In this document: positions 1 to 8,508 of the stretch, piece after piece | How positions within the stretch are numbered: the first letter of the stretch is position 1 | Layout: every line of letters starts with the position of its first letter | Origin: Anaerolineae bacterium | Lineage (GTDB): Bacteria; Chloroflexota; Anaerolineae; Aggregatilineales; Phototrophicaceae | Direction: 5' to 3' | Length of the DNA stretch: 58,944 bases | Assembly: GCA_025454525.1 (NCBI GenBank) | Contig: JALOOG010000014.1 | Location: forward strand, 1 to 58,944 | The notes under the pieces: generated by a model | Seen by the model: the letters and a program-made list of their open reading frames with translations, nothing else | What the model was told of the DNA's origin: nothing | Databases searched by the model: none | Translations under genes and position numbers: made by a program

Positions 1-245
1 TCTAAGTAGAACACCGGAATTTGATTGAGGTAGAAGCCAAAATCGACAAAGCCGCGTGAGATCTGTTCTTCGGCGCTGACTTCACGCGGATCTTGTGTTT
101 GCCAGCCTAAGGCCTGAAACAAGGGCAAGATCAACGCGAGGCGAGTCTGCTGTTCGGTGTAGCGATCGCGATCCTTTTTGGGGGTCTCGCGAAATTTGGT
201 GATGAGTTGTGCGATCTGTTGTTGGGCGTGTGTTTTTGCGTCCAT
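1..245 (-). CDS. Type IIG-like restriction-modification protein, N-terminus (partial)
   Basis: An open frame runs from an ATG at 243-245 off the left edge without a stop, giving 81 codons. It begins MDAKTHAQQQIAQLI and ends GFVDFGFYLNQIPVFYL. The pattern of a helical start, 'R..TEQQTR..LILPLFQALGW', then 'VDFGFYLN..PVFYLE' is the typical N-terminal nuclease domain (HSDR_N-like) of type IIG and type I restriction-modification proteins, where the last motif leads into the catalytic E-x-K. An AGGAG ribosome site lies about 9 bases before the ATG. The methylase and specificity domains would lie outside the window, so the assignment rests on this N-terminal pattern alone. Several overlapping frames in 1-600 have no such support. 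Confidence 0.6.
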   Translation of the reverse strand, partial: MDAKTHAQQQIAQLITKFRETPKKDRDRYTEQQTRLALILPLFQALGWQTQDPREVSAEEQISRGFVDFGFYLNQIPVFYL

Positions 246-274
246 TTTGGATGATCTCCTGTGGATATATTAAA

Positions 275-376
275 CCACAGAGAAGGCAGAGCGGAAAATA
301 AAGAACTTGACACAGAGCGGAAAATAAAGAGCTTTGAACCACAGAGAACGCAGAGAACACAGAGGACACAGAGGAA
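275..376. repeat. Degenerate short-repeat tract (CACAGAG / GCGGAAAATAAAG units)
   Basis: Two near-identical copies of a unit of about 20 bases containing GAGCGGAAAATAAAGA lie at about 288-307 and 314-334. They are followed by several ACACAGAG/ACGCAGAG units up to 376. A similar but decayed tract occurs near 15631-15670. The tract fills the gap between the restriction gene and the lipoprotein operon. No transposase is nearby, and it looks like a dispersed noncoding repeat. Confidence 0.6.
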
Positions 377-431
377 GGGTGGAGAGAAGGGATAGGGTAC
401 TTTTCGCTTGGAGCGGCAAAATCGCCCGATG

Positions 432-1229
432 TTAACAGCCAAAGGGGATATTGATGTTGGGATCGACTCCGATGTCCAATAGATCGTAGCGGATCACGAT
501 GATGCCCGTCACTGGGGTATCGCCGCCGAATAACACCGCATTTTCGACATCCATGGTCAAGTAGAAGCGGATCACCGCGCCGGGGGTGGGAGCAAACCAT
601 AATTCCCCGTTGGCAAAGTTGATCCGGCCGCCTTCGGCCAAGGTGATGTTGACCAAGTTGAGGTCTTCTGGCAAAAATCCGTAGCGCCAGACGGTTTGGC
701 CGTTGATCACGCCTTTGGTGCCGTCTGGTACGGCCTCACGCACGCCGCCGATCAAGTCCCCGACCGAAAGATCGGCGATCGCGGCGGTTTGTGGCACGGT
801 GCTACAGCTGTTATCGCGCACAAAAAACACCTCTGGCCCTAAGCGTACCCCTTCGGTGGTGAGGGGTTCGGGTTGACCCAAGATCTCACCCGATACGGTG
901 AGCGCGACTCGGCGTTGATCCCCCAACAAGCGATAGAAAAAATGCGCTTCGGTACGGGCCTCGGTGGCACGCGATGTCCCGGCAAATGTCCCGGTAAATT
1001 CTACGGAGAGATCGGCCCGCCAACTGGGTAACTCATCGAGTCCTTCGGCAAAGGACGGCACGCGGATGCTCAAATGGTAGGGGGTAGGGGGGGCGTTTTG
1101 GGTCAAGGTCTGCTCTGTGGCGACCGCATCTAGATCGGTGATCAGGGTCGGTAAGGCCTGGGTGGTGGGATCGCTTGTCCCACACGCACTTAATAAGATC
1201 ATGAGCAGCATTGCCAACCAAAGACGCAT
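432..1229 (-). CDS. Lipoprotein, LolA/LppX-like fold suspected
   Basis: 265 residues. The N-terminus MRLWLAMLLMILLSAC is a lipoprotein signal peptide with lipobox LSAC (Cys16), so the product should be lipid-anchored outside the membrane. The rest alternates beta-strand-like segments (LSVEFTGTF, RVALTVSGEI, VFFVRDN, TVWRYGF, VIRFYLTMDV, GIIVIRYDLLDIG), as expected for a LolA/LppX half-barrel, but no family motif proves it. It is the last gene of a minus-strand operon: its ATG directly abuts the stop codon of the lipoprotein at 1230-1874, which implies translational coupling. Substrate unknown. Confidence 0.6.
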   Translation of the reverse strand: MRLWLAMLLMILLSACGTSDPTTQALPTLITDLDAVATEQTLTQNAPPTPYHLSIRVPSFAEGLDELPSWRADLSVEFTGTFAGTSRATEARTEAHFFYRLLGDQRRVALTVSGEILGQPEPLTTEGVRLGPEVFFVRDNSCSTVPQTAAIADLSVGDLIGGVREAVPDGTKGVINGQTVWRYGFLPEDLNLVNITLAEGGRINFANGELWFAPTPGAVIRFYLTMDVENAVLFGGDTPVTGIIVIRYDLLDIGVDPNINIPFGC

Positions 1230-1874
1230 CTAATCCGCTTCCCAAACTCTAAAATCATCAAATTCAACCAAAATCGACTCGTTGCGGGCGGTGGCATAGG
1301 CGATTCCGGCGTAACCGCTCCGATAGCGATCATCGCGGGCCTCGGCCACAAACCAGCCATTCACATACAAGGCGAGATAATCTGCTACACAGACCGCCCG
1401 TAACACGTTTTGCGCGCCGATCGTCCGATCTAAGCGATCGGTGTGCGCCCATGCGACTAAGGCCTCCACTTGTTGATCGTCACCGACGCGGATCGTATAC
1501 GTGCCGTCGGTGCCAACCAGAAAGTAATAACCTTCGCCGGTGCTACTGGGACTCGCCCGGCACATGAGTCCGTAACCGTTACCTGTATCTGCGGAGTTGA
1601 CGCTCACCCGCGCTTCGATCACGGTGTCGGTGAAGTTTTGCGCCTTAAGTCCCCAGGCAAACGCGCCTTCCGTTTGTGCTTGGACACGGTATACCCCGTC
1701 GATCATCTGGAGACGTGCGCCGGATTGATCGTACTGTTCCCAACCGAACGAATTGCTAAAATCTTCGCTCAATAAGGGATCGCCGATCGTATAAGTGCGC
1801 GTGGGGATCGGTTCAACCCCACACGCGCTCAGGATGAGCAGCAAGCCGATGAGACTAAGAAGCCTGTTCATCAC
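1230..1874 (-). CDS. Lipoprotein with concanavalin-like (DUF1080/LamG-type) domain
   Basis: 214 residues. The signal peptide ends in lipobox LSAC (Cys18). The mature part has the hallmarks of a jelly-roll family common in Chloroflexota: 'LLSEDFSNSFGWEQ' at the start, 'DTVIEARVSV', 'GYGLMCR', 'YYFLVGTDGTYTIRV', 'LYVNGWFVAEARD' and 'VEFDDFRVWE' at the end. Such domains often bind carbohydrate or surface polymers, but no ligand can be deduced. The start overlaps the end of the phosphatase gene by 20 bases, so the three genes form one operon. Met1 and Met2 are adjacent; either could be used. Confidence 0.65.
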   Translation of the reverse strand: MMNRLLSLIGLLLILSACGVEPIPTRTYTIGDPLLSEDFSNSFGWEQYDQSGARLQMIDGVYRVQAQTEGAFAWGLKAQNFTDTVIEARVSVNSADTGNGYGLMCRASPSSTGEGYYFLVGTDGTYTIRVGDDQQVEALVAWAHTDRLDRTIGAQNVLRAVCVADYLALYVNGWFVAEARDDRYRSGYAGIAYATARNESILVEFDDFRVWEAD

Positions 1875-2823
1875 GTAGCAACTGTTCCACCGCGCCTAAA
1901 ACTTGATCGTGGATCACACCATTGCTCACGATCATGCCTTGATTTTTGGCCATGGTGCGGCCTTGGGTAAAATCTAAGGGTGATCCGTCAATATCGGTGA
2001 CTTTGCCGCCGCCTGCCAATAAGAGGGCCGTCCCCGGCGCATGATCCCAGATCGAATGTACATTGGGACTCTTTTGACGTGGCAACCGGAGATAAAGTTC
2101 ACCGTCCCCCGCGGCGATGCGGGCGTATTTCTCTTGGCTATCGACACGCTCTAAGGGTGCATCCGCTAATCCTGCGAAACGACGCACAAGGGCCATGCGT
2201 TCATGACTGGCGTGGCCTTTTTCGACACTCTCTAACACGCGGATCCATTGGGGATCGCTGTGGGTGGAGGCATGGACGCGGCGCGATGCTTCGGATCCAT
2301 TGAGGCCTTCAATATAGAGTTCTCCGTTTAAAGCCCAAAATAACGCGCCTTGCGAATACCCCGGATAGGCCGGCGCACCCATGACCCCGGCGATCGGGAC
2401 TCCGCCTTCTAACACCGCGATCGCGATCACGTAATGGCGTAAGGCCAAAAAGCCCTTCGTGCCGTCCACAGGATCGATCACCCAAGTGCGCGGCGCGGTA
2501 TGTCCCTGATTAAAGTCTAACCAAGCGCTGACGGTCTCGGCACTCACCGAGGTCTCTAAGGTTTGGCCGATCAATTGGGTGATCTGATCACGTTGTGAGG
2601 GATCAACCAAGGTCTGGAATTGTTGGCCGTTTTCTTCGGCCATGACCGCATCCTCTGGAAAGGCGCGACTCAAGGCCTCACAGATCAAGGCCTGTGACCC
2701 ATAATCCGCGATTGTGACGGGATCTTGTTCACCTTTGCTGTGTTTGACTAAGTAATGTTGTTGCACCTCATGGCACAAGAGCGCGGCCCGTCGCACCGCC
2801 GCTTTAATTGGATCAAGATTCAT
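1855..2823 (-). CDS. cysQ: 3'(2'),5'-bisphosphate nucleotidase (inositol monophosphatase superfamily)
   Basis: 322 residues. The metal-binding motifs of the FIG/IMPase superfamily are present: 'MAEENG', 'WVIDPVDGTKGFL' and 'SIWDHAPGTALLLAGGGKVTD'. The 'VTIADYGSQALI' start and overall length match the HAL2-like branch that hydrolyses PAP/PAPS (adenosine 3',5'-bisphosphate) to AMP in sulfur assimilation, rather than the shorter inositol phosphatases. It is soluble. It is the first gene of the operon with two lipoproteins, and the link to them is unclear. An AGGAG lies about 10 bases before the ATG. Confidence 0.85.
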   Translation of the reverse strand: MNLDPIKAAVRRAALLCHEVQQHYLVKHSKGEQDPVTIADYGSQALICEALSRAFPEDAVMAEENGQQFQTLVDPSQRDQITQLIGQTLETSVSAETVSAWLDFNQGHTAPRTWVIDPVDGTKGFLALRHYVIAIAVLEGGVPIAGVMGAPAYPGYSQGALFWALNGELYIEGLNGSEASRRVHASTHSDPQWIRVLESVEKGHASHERMALVRRFAGLADAPLERVDSQEKYARIAAGDGELYLRLPRQKSPNVHSIWDHAPGTALLLAGGGKVTDIDGSPLDFTQGRTMAKNQGMIVSNGVIHDQVLGAVEQLLRDEQAS

Positions 2824-2855
2824 GCCCTAAAACTCCTAAAGTGGATCAAACCCCC

Positions 2856-2885
2856 TCATTATCGCGCTTTTGTCTCTTTTAGCAA
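2856..2885 (-). promoter_or_regulatory. Putative sigma70-like promoter of the cysQ-lipoprotein operon
   Basis: Read on the minus strand: -35 TTGCTA (2880-2885), 18-base spacer, -10 TAATGA (2856-2861), about 33 bases before the ATG. Only a moderate match to consensus. Confidence 0.3.
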
Positions 2886-2916
2886 GCGTGACGCTGTGTT
2901 ATGATTTATGAATAGA

Positions 2917-3012
2917 TAAGTAGGTACAGAAAAGTTTCTTGCTTACAACCCCACCCTAGCCCTCCCCATGTATGGGAGGTGTATCTCCATGGGTGAGGGG
3001 TTTTTCTGAGGT
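2917..3012. repeat. Dispersed repeat copy 1 (GTAGGTACAG...CCCCACCCTAGC)
   Basis: A 43-base core from about 2917, containing GTAGGTACAG, AAAGTTTCTTGC and CCCCACCCTAGCC, recurs in inverted orientation at 15586-15628. A small CCTCCC/GGGAGG hairpin (2961-2979) and a T-run (3000-3005) follow the core. It sits between divergent genes and carries no open frame. It could be a decayed miniature mobile element or a REP-like element. Confidence 0.55.
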
Positions 3013-3043
3013 TACTTAGTAATTAGTCATAACCGGAGTCGCT

Positions 3044-5020
3044 GTGAACCGTTCGCCGCTCTTTTGGATGCGCCTTGCCTTGATCGCTCTGCCGTTGATC
3101 GCGTTGGGTTGGACGATAGGACAATATCGTTTATTCTCGGATGATTGGACGATGATCGATCTGGTGCTTCATACCGGACTCACCAATATCGATCCGTCAC
3201 GCCCACTGTTACCTGTGCAACGCATGGCTGCGTTTTATCTGGCCGGCGGTAACGTGGATGTGATGATCTTGCAAAGTGTCCTGTTACACGCAATCGAAGC
3301 GTTGTTAGCGTTTGAGGTATTGCGGCGCGTTTTGGCCGCATGGCAACCCGATCGGGCGGATTGGTTCGCGATGATCGGCGCGGCGATCTATGTGATCTAC
3401 CCGTCGGATGTCTCTAGGCACATGATCATCATGCAGCATGGGCGTTATCTTCAGATCAGCACGCTGTTATTATTTTGGTTGTGGATCACGGCGGCGCAAC
3501 GCAATCAACCCCGCTTACTGGGATTGGCGATGCTGTTGGTGCTGTGTACGGTGTTGATCAAGGAGAACACCTTGTTTGTGTATGGGTGGATGCCGTTGAT
3601 CCCGCTGTATTTTGGGGTGGTGATCTGGCGATCGCCGTGGCGCAATTGGATCGGCGCATGGTACGGCTTATTGGCCTTGTATTCCGGTTGGCGTTTGGTG
3701 TTTCTGCAAAATCCGAACGCGGTGATTCGCGGTCGCACGATCGAATTTCCCGATTCGTTGCAAGCGGTGATTGAGCCACTGTGGTTGACGTTGGGCAACA
3801 TCACTTGGGAATTGCCGTTGACGATCTATCGTGAACATCAGCGCGCCCTCACCGACGGTAGCCCGTTGAGTGGATTGCCGATCGTGGCGCTGATCGGATC
3901 GGCAATGGTGATCGGGTTGATCGCATGGCGTGTGCGATTTAATGCTGATAATTTAGGATTATCAGAACCTAGAAAACGATCTGCCCCGATCGCGTTGTTC
4001 GCATTCGCGTTGATGATCTATGTGTCGGGGGTGTTTCCGCATATTTTGAACGGCTTGCGCGAATTGCCGATCGAACATCTCACCTCGCGTCATACCCAAG
4101 TGCCGATCTTTGCGATCGCTTTGGGGATCACGGTGATCGTGATGTTGCCAAGGCGTTATAACCTCGCGATCGGCGGGATCGTGTGTGGGTTGGTGGTGAG
4201 CGCGGCGATCGTGCGACAAGTCCATGCGGGTGAGGATTACATCCGGTCATGGCAAGCGCAACAAACCTTCTGGAGTGAGATGCTCGCCTTGCCGATCGAT
4301 ATTCGATCGGAACCGACCGAATATCAGAGCCTGCTCTTGTTGTATCAATTTCCGGTGCGCTATGGAAACGCGCTTGCGACGACCAATAGTTGGGCGTATC
4401 AATCCGCGTTTCGGATCTTGACCGATGCGAAGGTGATCGCCCATCCGATCAATGAGACGGGCGGGATCGCCGGATATGAAGATCGGCACTTGCGTTTTAA
4501 CGGTTGGCGGCGTTTGACGGCGGATCGCCGTATCCCGATCGAACAGGTGCGCTTAGTGGATTATCAGGCGGACACGGGTTCAGTACGCTTGTTGACCGAA
4601 ATGCCACGCGATCTGTTGCCAACGGGAGTCGATGCGATCCCGTTGTACACGGGGTTTAATCGGATCGATCCCGGTTTTACGTTGACGACGTTGGGTGAAA
4701 GCCTACTCCGTCCGATCCCACCAGATCGCACTTGTCAAACATCGGTGACGGTACAAAGTGTCGATCAAGCCACGATGATCGGCGATGCGCTGGTGATCCA
4801 ATGGCCGGAGCGTCATTTGATCGATCGGCGACGGATTCAGGTAGGCGAGTCACTCGGTTATCGGTTAAGCGCGCCGTGTGGAGTCGGCTTGCGCGTGTGG
4901 TATCAACCGGATCAAGGGGAGCGGATCTCGCTACCTGCATCAATTGAATATCAGACGACGCATGAAGCGATCAGCCCGTTGTATGAGACGAGTTTTGAGG
5001 CTGCCCAACCCGCGCCGTAA
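3044..5020 (+). CDS. Multi-pass membrane protein, GT-C glycosyltransferase-like
   Basis: 658 residues from a GTG start preceded by GGAG at a short 5-base spacing. The first 430 residues or so hold about ten hydrophobic segments. After TM1, 'YRLFSDDWTMID' carries an acidic pair in the first outer loop, which is the usual position of the catalytic acids in GT-C (lipid-phosphosugar-dependent) glycosyltransferases. The last 230 residues are soluble, probably extracytoplasmic. This layout fits the large family of uncharacterised GT-39-like proteins, but the acceptor and donor are unknown. It converges on the 4971-5534 gene with a 50-base overlap. Confidence 0.55.
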   Translation: MNRSPLFWMRLALIALPLIALGWTIGQYRLFSDDWTMIDLVLHTGLTNIDPSRPLLPVQRMAAFYLAGGNVDVMILQSVLLHAIEALLAFEVLRRVLAAWQPDRADWFAMIGAAIYVIYPSDVSRHMIIMQHGRYLQISTLLLFWLWITAAQRNQPRLLGLAMLLVLCTVLIKENTLFVYGWMPLIPLYFGVVIWRSPWRNWIGAWYGLLALYSGWRLVFLQNPNAVIRGRTIEFPDSLQAVIEPLWLTLGNITWELPLTIYREHQRALTDGSPLSGLPIVALIGSAMVIGLIAWRVRFNADNLGLSEPRKRSAPIALFAFALMIYVSGVFPHILNGLRELPIEHLTSRHTQVPIFAIALGITVIVMLPRRYNLAIGGIVCGLVVSAAIVRQVHAGEDYIRSWQAQQTFWSEMLALPIDIRSEPTEYQSLLLLYQFPVRYGNALATTNSWAYQSAFRILTDAKVIAHPINETGGIAGYEDRHLRFNGWRRLTADRRIPIEQVRLVDYQADTGSVRLLTEMPRDLLPTGVDAIPLYTGFNRIDPGFTLTTLGESLLRPIPPDRTCQTSVTVQSVDQATMIGDALVIQWPERHLIDRRRIQVGESLGYRLSAPCGVGLRVWYQPDQGERISLPASIEYQTTHEAISPLYETSFEAAQPAP

Positions 5021-5534
5021 TTTGTTGCGCTAAACGATCATACCTTTGATGAGAGCGATTGGTGATCGCGATCACCGGAGTCCAACCTTCTCCTGCGAAC
5101 CAACCCGTCACCCGATAATAGACGGGCAAGTTCGGGATCATCAACATGATGCCTTGGGCGGGTGCATATTTGCGTTTGCCAATCATGGCGCGGCGTACTG
5201 CTTCGGCATCCTCTGGGGGTAAGAGCGGGTAATTTTTTAGCGCGGTGATCGTGTCCCACGGGATCACTTGCGGCGGCCAGATCACCGGATGGATCGTGAG
5301 TTCGCGTTCGGTGATCGTGATGCTCGGGGTGGCGGTGGTCTGTAAGATCACGGGTAAAGCGAGTAAGGCCGTCAAGATCGCGGTGAGGTAAAATAAGCCC
5401 GCGCCAGGCAGGATCAACGCTAAGACCACTTGAAGCGGCACAGCGATCGCGATCACGATCAACAAAGCGCCTAGGCCATATTGGATCAGGCGATGGATTC
5501 CGCCGTTGGGGTGATTATAGATTTCGATCATCAA
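4971..5534 (-). CDS. Membrane protein with two TM helices and PH-like domain
   Basis: 187 residues. Two adjacent hydrophobic helices (about residues 17-62) are followed by 'SITITERELTIHPVIWPPQVIPWDTITALKNY', split here as a beta-rich start with 'ITERELTI' and 'IPWDTITAL'. That pattern is typical of bacterial PH-like (bPH/YdbT-type) domains. The C-terminal tail 'HQRYDRLAQQITARV' resembles the closing helix. Function unknown; probably a cytoplasmic PH-like domain tethered to the membrane. Its 3' end overlaps the convergent membrane protein gene. Confidence 0.5.
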   Translation of the reverse strand: MMIEIYNHPNGGIHRLIQYGLGALLIVIAIAVPLQVVLALILPGAGLFYLTAILTALLALPVILQTTATPSITITERELTIHPVIWPPQVIPWDTITALKNYPLLPPEDAEAVRRAMIGKRKYAPAQGIMLMIPNLPVYYRVTGWFAGEGWTPVIAITNRSHQRYDRLAQQITARVGQPQNSSHTTG

Positions 5535-5674
5535 AACAATCCTCTGAAGTTCAACGGCGCTGATTGTAACATCAACGCTTGCGTAGCGGGATGCGACGAA
5601 AAGTTCCGAAAGTCTTTTGAAGGGATTGCCTAATCGATCTCGCTAACGGACTTTTAAACAGGGGACAACTCGCT

Positions 5675-5680
5675 TACAAT
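5675..5680 (+). promoter_or_regulatory. -10 box TACAAT upstream of methyltransferase gene
   Basis: CTTACAATG at 5673-5681. A weak -35 TTTTAA (5652-5657) lies 17 bases upstream. Similar (G)TTACAAT boxes precede the kinase gene at 21461 and the SH3b genes at 27333, 38429 and 39735. Confidence 0.35.
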
Positions 5681-5711
5681 GCAAGCATCAACCCGATCAT
5701 GGAGTCCACCT

Positions 5712-6464
5712 ATGCCTACTACCAGTTGGAATAAACAGGTCTGGACCACAGACCTTGATAATCGCAAAGAGTCGGATCTGCCGTATTATGGCGCACATTG
5801 GGGTGATCCTAACCCGGCCAACGCTTTCCCGCCGATCATCGGTCGACTCTTGCCCGAAGCATGGTTAGCGCGTCTGCTCACTTGGAAACGTTTACGCAAT
5901 TACCTAAATCGCCGTCGTCCCGATGGAGCGCGTTATAAACCGGTCTTATACCGCGTGGTACAACAATACCTCCGCCCGTTTGTCTCATCCGAGTCGGTGG
6001 TGTTAGAGATCGGATCGGGCGGGGGACGTTGGACAGAATACCTGTTAAACGCCCGTCAAGTGATCATCGTGGAGATTAGCGCCGAATTTTTTGATTATCT
6101 CAGGGCCAAGTTTCACCAGCAATTAGATCAATTGCAGTTTTATCAGACTCGCGATTATGAGTTAGAAGGCATTGCGTCTCATTCGGTGGATTTTGTGTTT
6201 TCCTACGGCACATTTGTCCATATCGATCCCGAAGGCATTCACGCTTATCTTATGGAGATCGCACGGGTCCTTAAACCGGGCGGCAAGGTGGTGATCCAAT
6301 ACGCCAACAAAGAAAAACCCGTGGCCCAACAAAACGCCGGCTTTTCGGACATGATCCCCGCCAAAATGGAGACGATTGTCAGCACAATCCCCGCCTTGGC
6401 TTGGGTGGAACATAACACCGCGATCACCGAACATAGTAGCATCGCTGTCCTGAAAAAATCGTGA
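5712..6464 (+). CDS. Class I SAM-dependent methyltransferase
   Basis: 250 residues from the ATG at 5712, which has GGAG 7-8 bases upstream. A longer frame from 5679 exists, but its ATG overlaps a likely -10 box (TACAAT, 5675-5680), so it would be at or before the transcription start. Motif I 'VVLEIGSGGGRWTEYLL', the post-I acid 'IIVEIS', 'VDFVFSYGTFVHID' and 'ARVLKPGGKVVIQYAN' are the canonical Methyltransf_11/25 signatures. The substrate is not deducible. The 85-residue N-terminal extension before motif I contains basic and aromatic stretches. It is translationally coupled to the next gene through a GTGA overlap. Confidence 0.8.
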   Translation: MPTTSWNKQVWTTDLDNRKESDLPYYGAHWGDPNPANAFPPIIGRLLPEAWLARLLTWKRLRNYLNRRRPDGARYKPVLYRVVQQYLRPFVSSESVVLEIGSGGGRWTEYLLNARQVIIVEISAEFFDYLRAKFHQQLDQLQFYQTRDYELEGIASHSVDFVFSYGTFVHIDPEGIHAYLMEIARVLKPGGKVVIQYANKEKPVAQQNAGFSDMIPAKMETIVSTIPALAWVEHNTAITEHSSIAVLKKS

Positions 6465-7540
6465 AGTGGCTGTTATTACTCGTCTCCGCGCTCGTGATCG
6501 TTCAGCCGATCGATTGGACGAACGATTGGACGAACACTTGGATGAACGAACGCGCTTGTGTGCCACTGGTGAGTCCGGCCCCTGAAGATCTCACGTTTTC
6601 GGGCGCGTTGATCACCTATGACTCGGACGGGGTGCGCGCTTATCGGGCCGGATTGCCGACCACCTATTTTATCGCTTTTGGTGGGAGCAACTTTAATGAA
6701 GGCGGCGCACTCTCACCGGATGGCCGTTGGTATGCAGTACCACATGGCACGATCCAGACGATCGCCACATCTGATGTACAGTATCGGGTGAATGAGTTGC
6801 GGATCTACACGACAGGCGCGATCCCTCAATTGCGCTGGCGCTTGCCGTGGTCATTGGCTGCCCCCTATCCGACGCTACCGACGCTACACTGGTTAGCAGA
6901 GGATACGCTGGTATACGGTCAAGGCGGATTCCTCACCGGATTCGACGGCTATCGAGTCGATGTGAGCGACGGCTCAATGGTGACGGATGATCGCTTTCGT
7001 GTTCACGCCCTCTCACCGGATGGAACGCGGGGGTTTTTACCAGACGCGGATCAATGGCGCTTGGTGGATCTGACCAGTGAGATCCCTTTAGCCGATTTTC
7101 CCCGCGGGCTAGAGACGCGCTTTACATGGTCACTGAACAGCGAACAGTTTGTCATCTTGACCGCTGATCGTGTGTTGATGTTATACGATCGCGATGGGAG
7201 GCCGGTCGAAACGATGCTCACCTTGGGGCCCGATCGCCGCTTATGGAATCTGTCATGGGTGGGTGAGCGACACCTGTTGTTTAGCCTGTATGATCCCTAT
7301 CAGGGGCGCAATCCCTTGTATCGCGTTGACCTAACGACGAACACGATCGTTGATCTGTGTGTGGAGCTTGTCCCTTATCACGACGGTCAACCCGAAAGCG
7401 CGGTGATCGGCTCGCCCGATGGCGAATGGATCGCGGTGATCGCCGCCGATCAACCGGATCGGGTACACTTGATCAGCGAAACAGCGCGATATGATCTGAT
7501 GCCGTATGTTGGGGGTTTTTTGGGGTGGACTGTGGAATGA
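6461..7540 (+). CDS. Secreted beta-propeller-like protein of unknown function
   Basis: 359 residues from a GTG that overlaps the TGA of the methyltransferase gene. The N-terminus MKWLLLLVSALVIVQPI is a signal peptide, so the product is probably exported. 'SPDGRWYAVP', 'LSPDGTRGFLP' and 'GSPDGEWIAVIAAD' are the SPDG motifs of TolB/WD40-like propeller blades, and 'WLAEDTLVYG' and 'WVGERHLLFS' fit blade strands. A short repeated WTNDWTNTW lies just after the signal peptide. There is no catalytic motif. The coupling suggests co-regulation with the methyltransferase, but the functional link is unknown. Confidence 0.6.
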   Translation: MKWLLLLVSALVIVQPIDWTNDWTNTWMNERACVPLVSPAPEDLTFSGALITYDSDGVRAYRAGLPTTYFIAFGGSNFNEGGALSPDGRWYAVPHGTIQTIATSDVQYRVNELRIYTTGAIPQLRWRLPWSLAAPYPTLPTLHWLAEDTLVYGQGGFLTGFDGYRVDVSDGSMVTDDRFRVHALSPDGTRGFLPDADQWRLVDLTSEIPLADFPRGLETRFTWSLNSEQFVILTADRVLMLYDRDGRPVETMLTLGPDRRLWNLSWVGERHLLFSLYDPYQGRNPLYRVDLTTNTIVDLCVELVPYHDGQPESAVIGSPDGEWIAVIAADQPDRVHLISETARYDLMPYVGGFLGWTVE

Positions 7541-7569
7541 AGCATCAGGCATAAAAAAGGGGGAATTTG

Positions 7570-8502
7570 ATGCTACGTCATCCAGTTTTAGGCGCGTTGA
7601 TCTTGCCCTTTGTCTTGTATTTTTCGCCATGGCGTTATGAGCGTTATATCCTCACCTATGTCGGACGATGGCATTATTTTTTAGATCCCCTGTCAGATCC
7701 TAGGGTGCGGCCTGCCGCTTTATCTGTGGTGATGCAGGCCGTTTTAAGCATTGCGATCTACACGGCGTTGATGATTGTGCTGAGTCTCTTGCTGATCCCA
7801 AACGCAAAACTTGAGTATTACCTCATTGGCATTCTCATCCAACCCGTGATGGTGATTTTGATTATGATCACACACGGGTTTAGCGCCGATTTTGTACTCG
7901 GAATGTTGTTCGTTTTGGGGACAGGTGGGTATCTTGGCATTACACTCACTTTTCTATTGGGGGGATACCGCACCGTACCAGGATCCCCGGAGCTTGGAAC
8001 CTTTGTCGATAGCCTAGGCGGACAATTGTTTATTTCCACTGGGTTGATGATCACCCTAGGGATGATGTCACGGCTACTTTTTGGGATCATGCAACGCGAC
8101 TCGCGCTATAGCCAAGCGATCGGTTACGTCATACTCTTGCTGTTCGTGGGGATAGTTGGATTTGCAGCAAAAACCGAATTGCCCGACCTCTATTATGTAG
8201 GCACGATCGTGTTGATGATGACCTATAGCGGATTGTGGTTGCTCCCGTTTCAAGTGGTGATCGCGGCGGTGATCGGAATCCAAGTGATGATCGATCCGGC
8301 GCGGGCCTCTCGATTATGGCCTTTCACGCCGACCGCTTGGGATCAATTTTTCCTCTTGCCTACCCCAGATGTAAGCCTGATCTTACGCACTTTATACCGT
8401 CTTGACCGGGACAATTTTCATGAATTTGCCCGTGCTTGCGAACATCAGTTCTCTGGGGTATTCTGGAATCGCACTATCCAACGCACCCAACGGGAGGGAT
8501 AA
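7570..8502 (+). CDS. Integral membrane protein of unknown function
   Basis: 310 residues. The ATG at 7570 follows an AAGGGGGAA ribosome site; a TTG one codon earlier is possible. About five to six hydrophobic helices occupy residues 45-235 (for example 'AIYTALMIVLSLLLI', 'MVILIMITHGF', 'FVLGTGGYLGITLTFLLGG', 'AIGYVILLLFVGIVGFA', 'TIVLMMTYSGLWLLP'). The last 70 residues are soluble. No family motif was recognised; Yip1-like permease domains are one option. It follows the propeller-like gene by 29 bases and is probably in the same transcript. Confidence 0.6.
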   Translation: MLRHPVLGALILPFVLYFSPWRYERYILTYVGRWHYFLDPLSDPRVRPAALSVVMQAVLSIAIYTALMIVLSLLLIPNAKLEYYLIGILIQPVMVILIMITHGFSADFVLGMLFVLGTGGYLGITLTFLLGGYRTVPGSPELGTFVDSLGGQLFISTGLMITLGMMSRLLFGIMQRDSRYSQAIGYVILLLFVGIVGFAAKTELPDLYYVGTIVLMMTYSGLWLLPFQVVIAAVIGIQVMIDPARASRLWPFTPTAWDQFFLLPTPDVSLILRTLYRLDRDNFHEFARACEHQFSGVFWNRTIQRTQREG

Positions 8503-8508
8503 CATAAA

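Noticed and set aside
82-600. 172-residue minus-strand open frame
   Set aside because: It overlaps the lipoprotein gene and the restriction-gene start in another frame, and its low-complexity 'FSVVQSSLFSALCQV' part is the translated CACAGAG repeat tract.
2917-3012. Insertion sequence
   Set aside because: There is no transposase frame and no clear terminal inverted repeat; only a short dispersed repeat can be supported.
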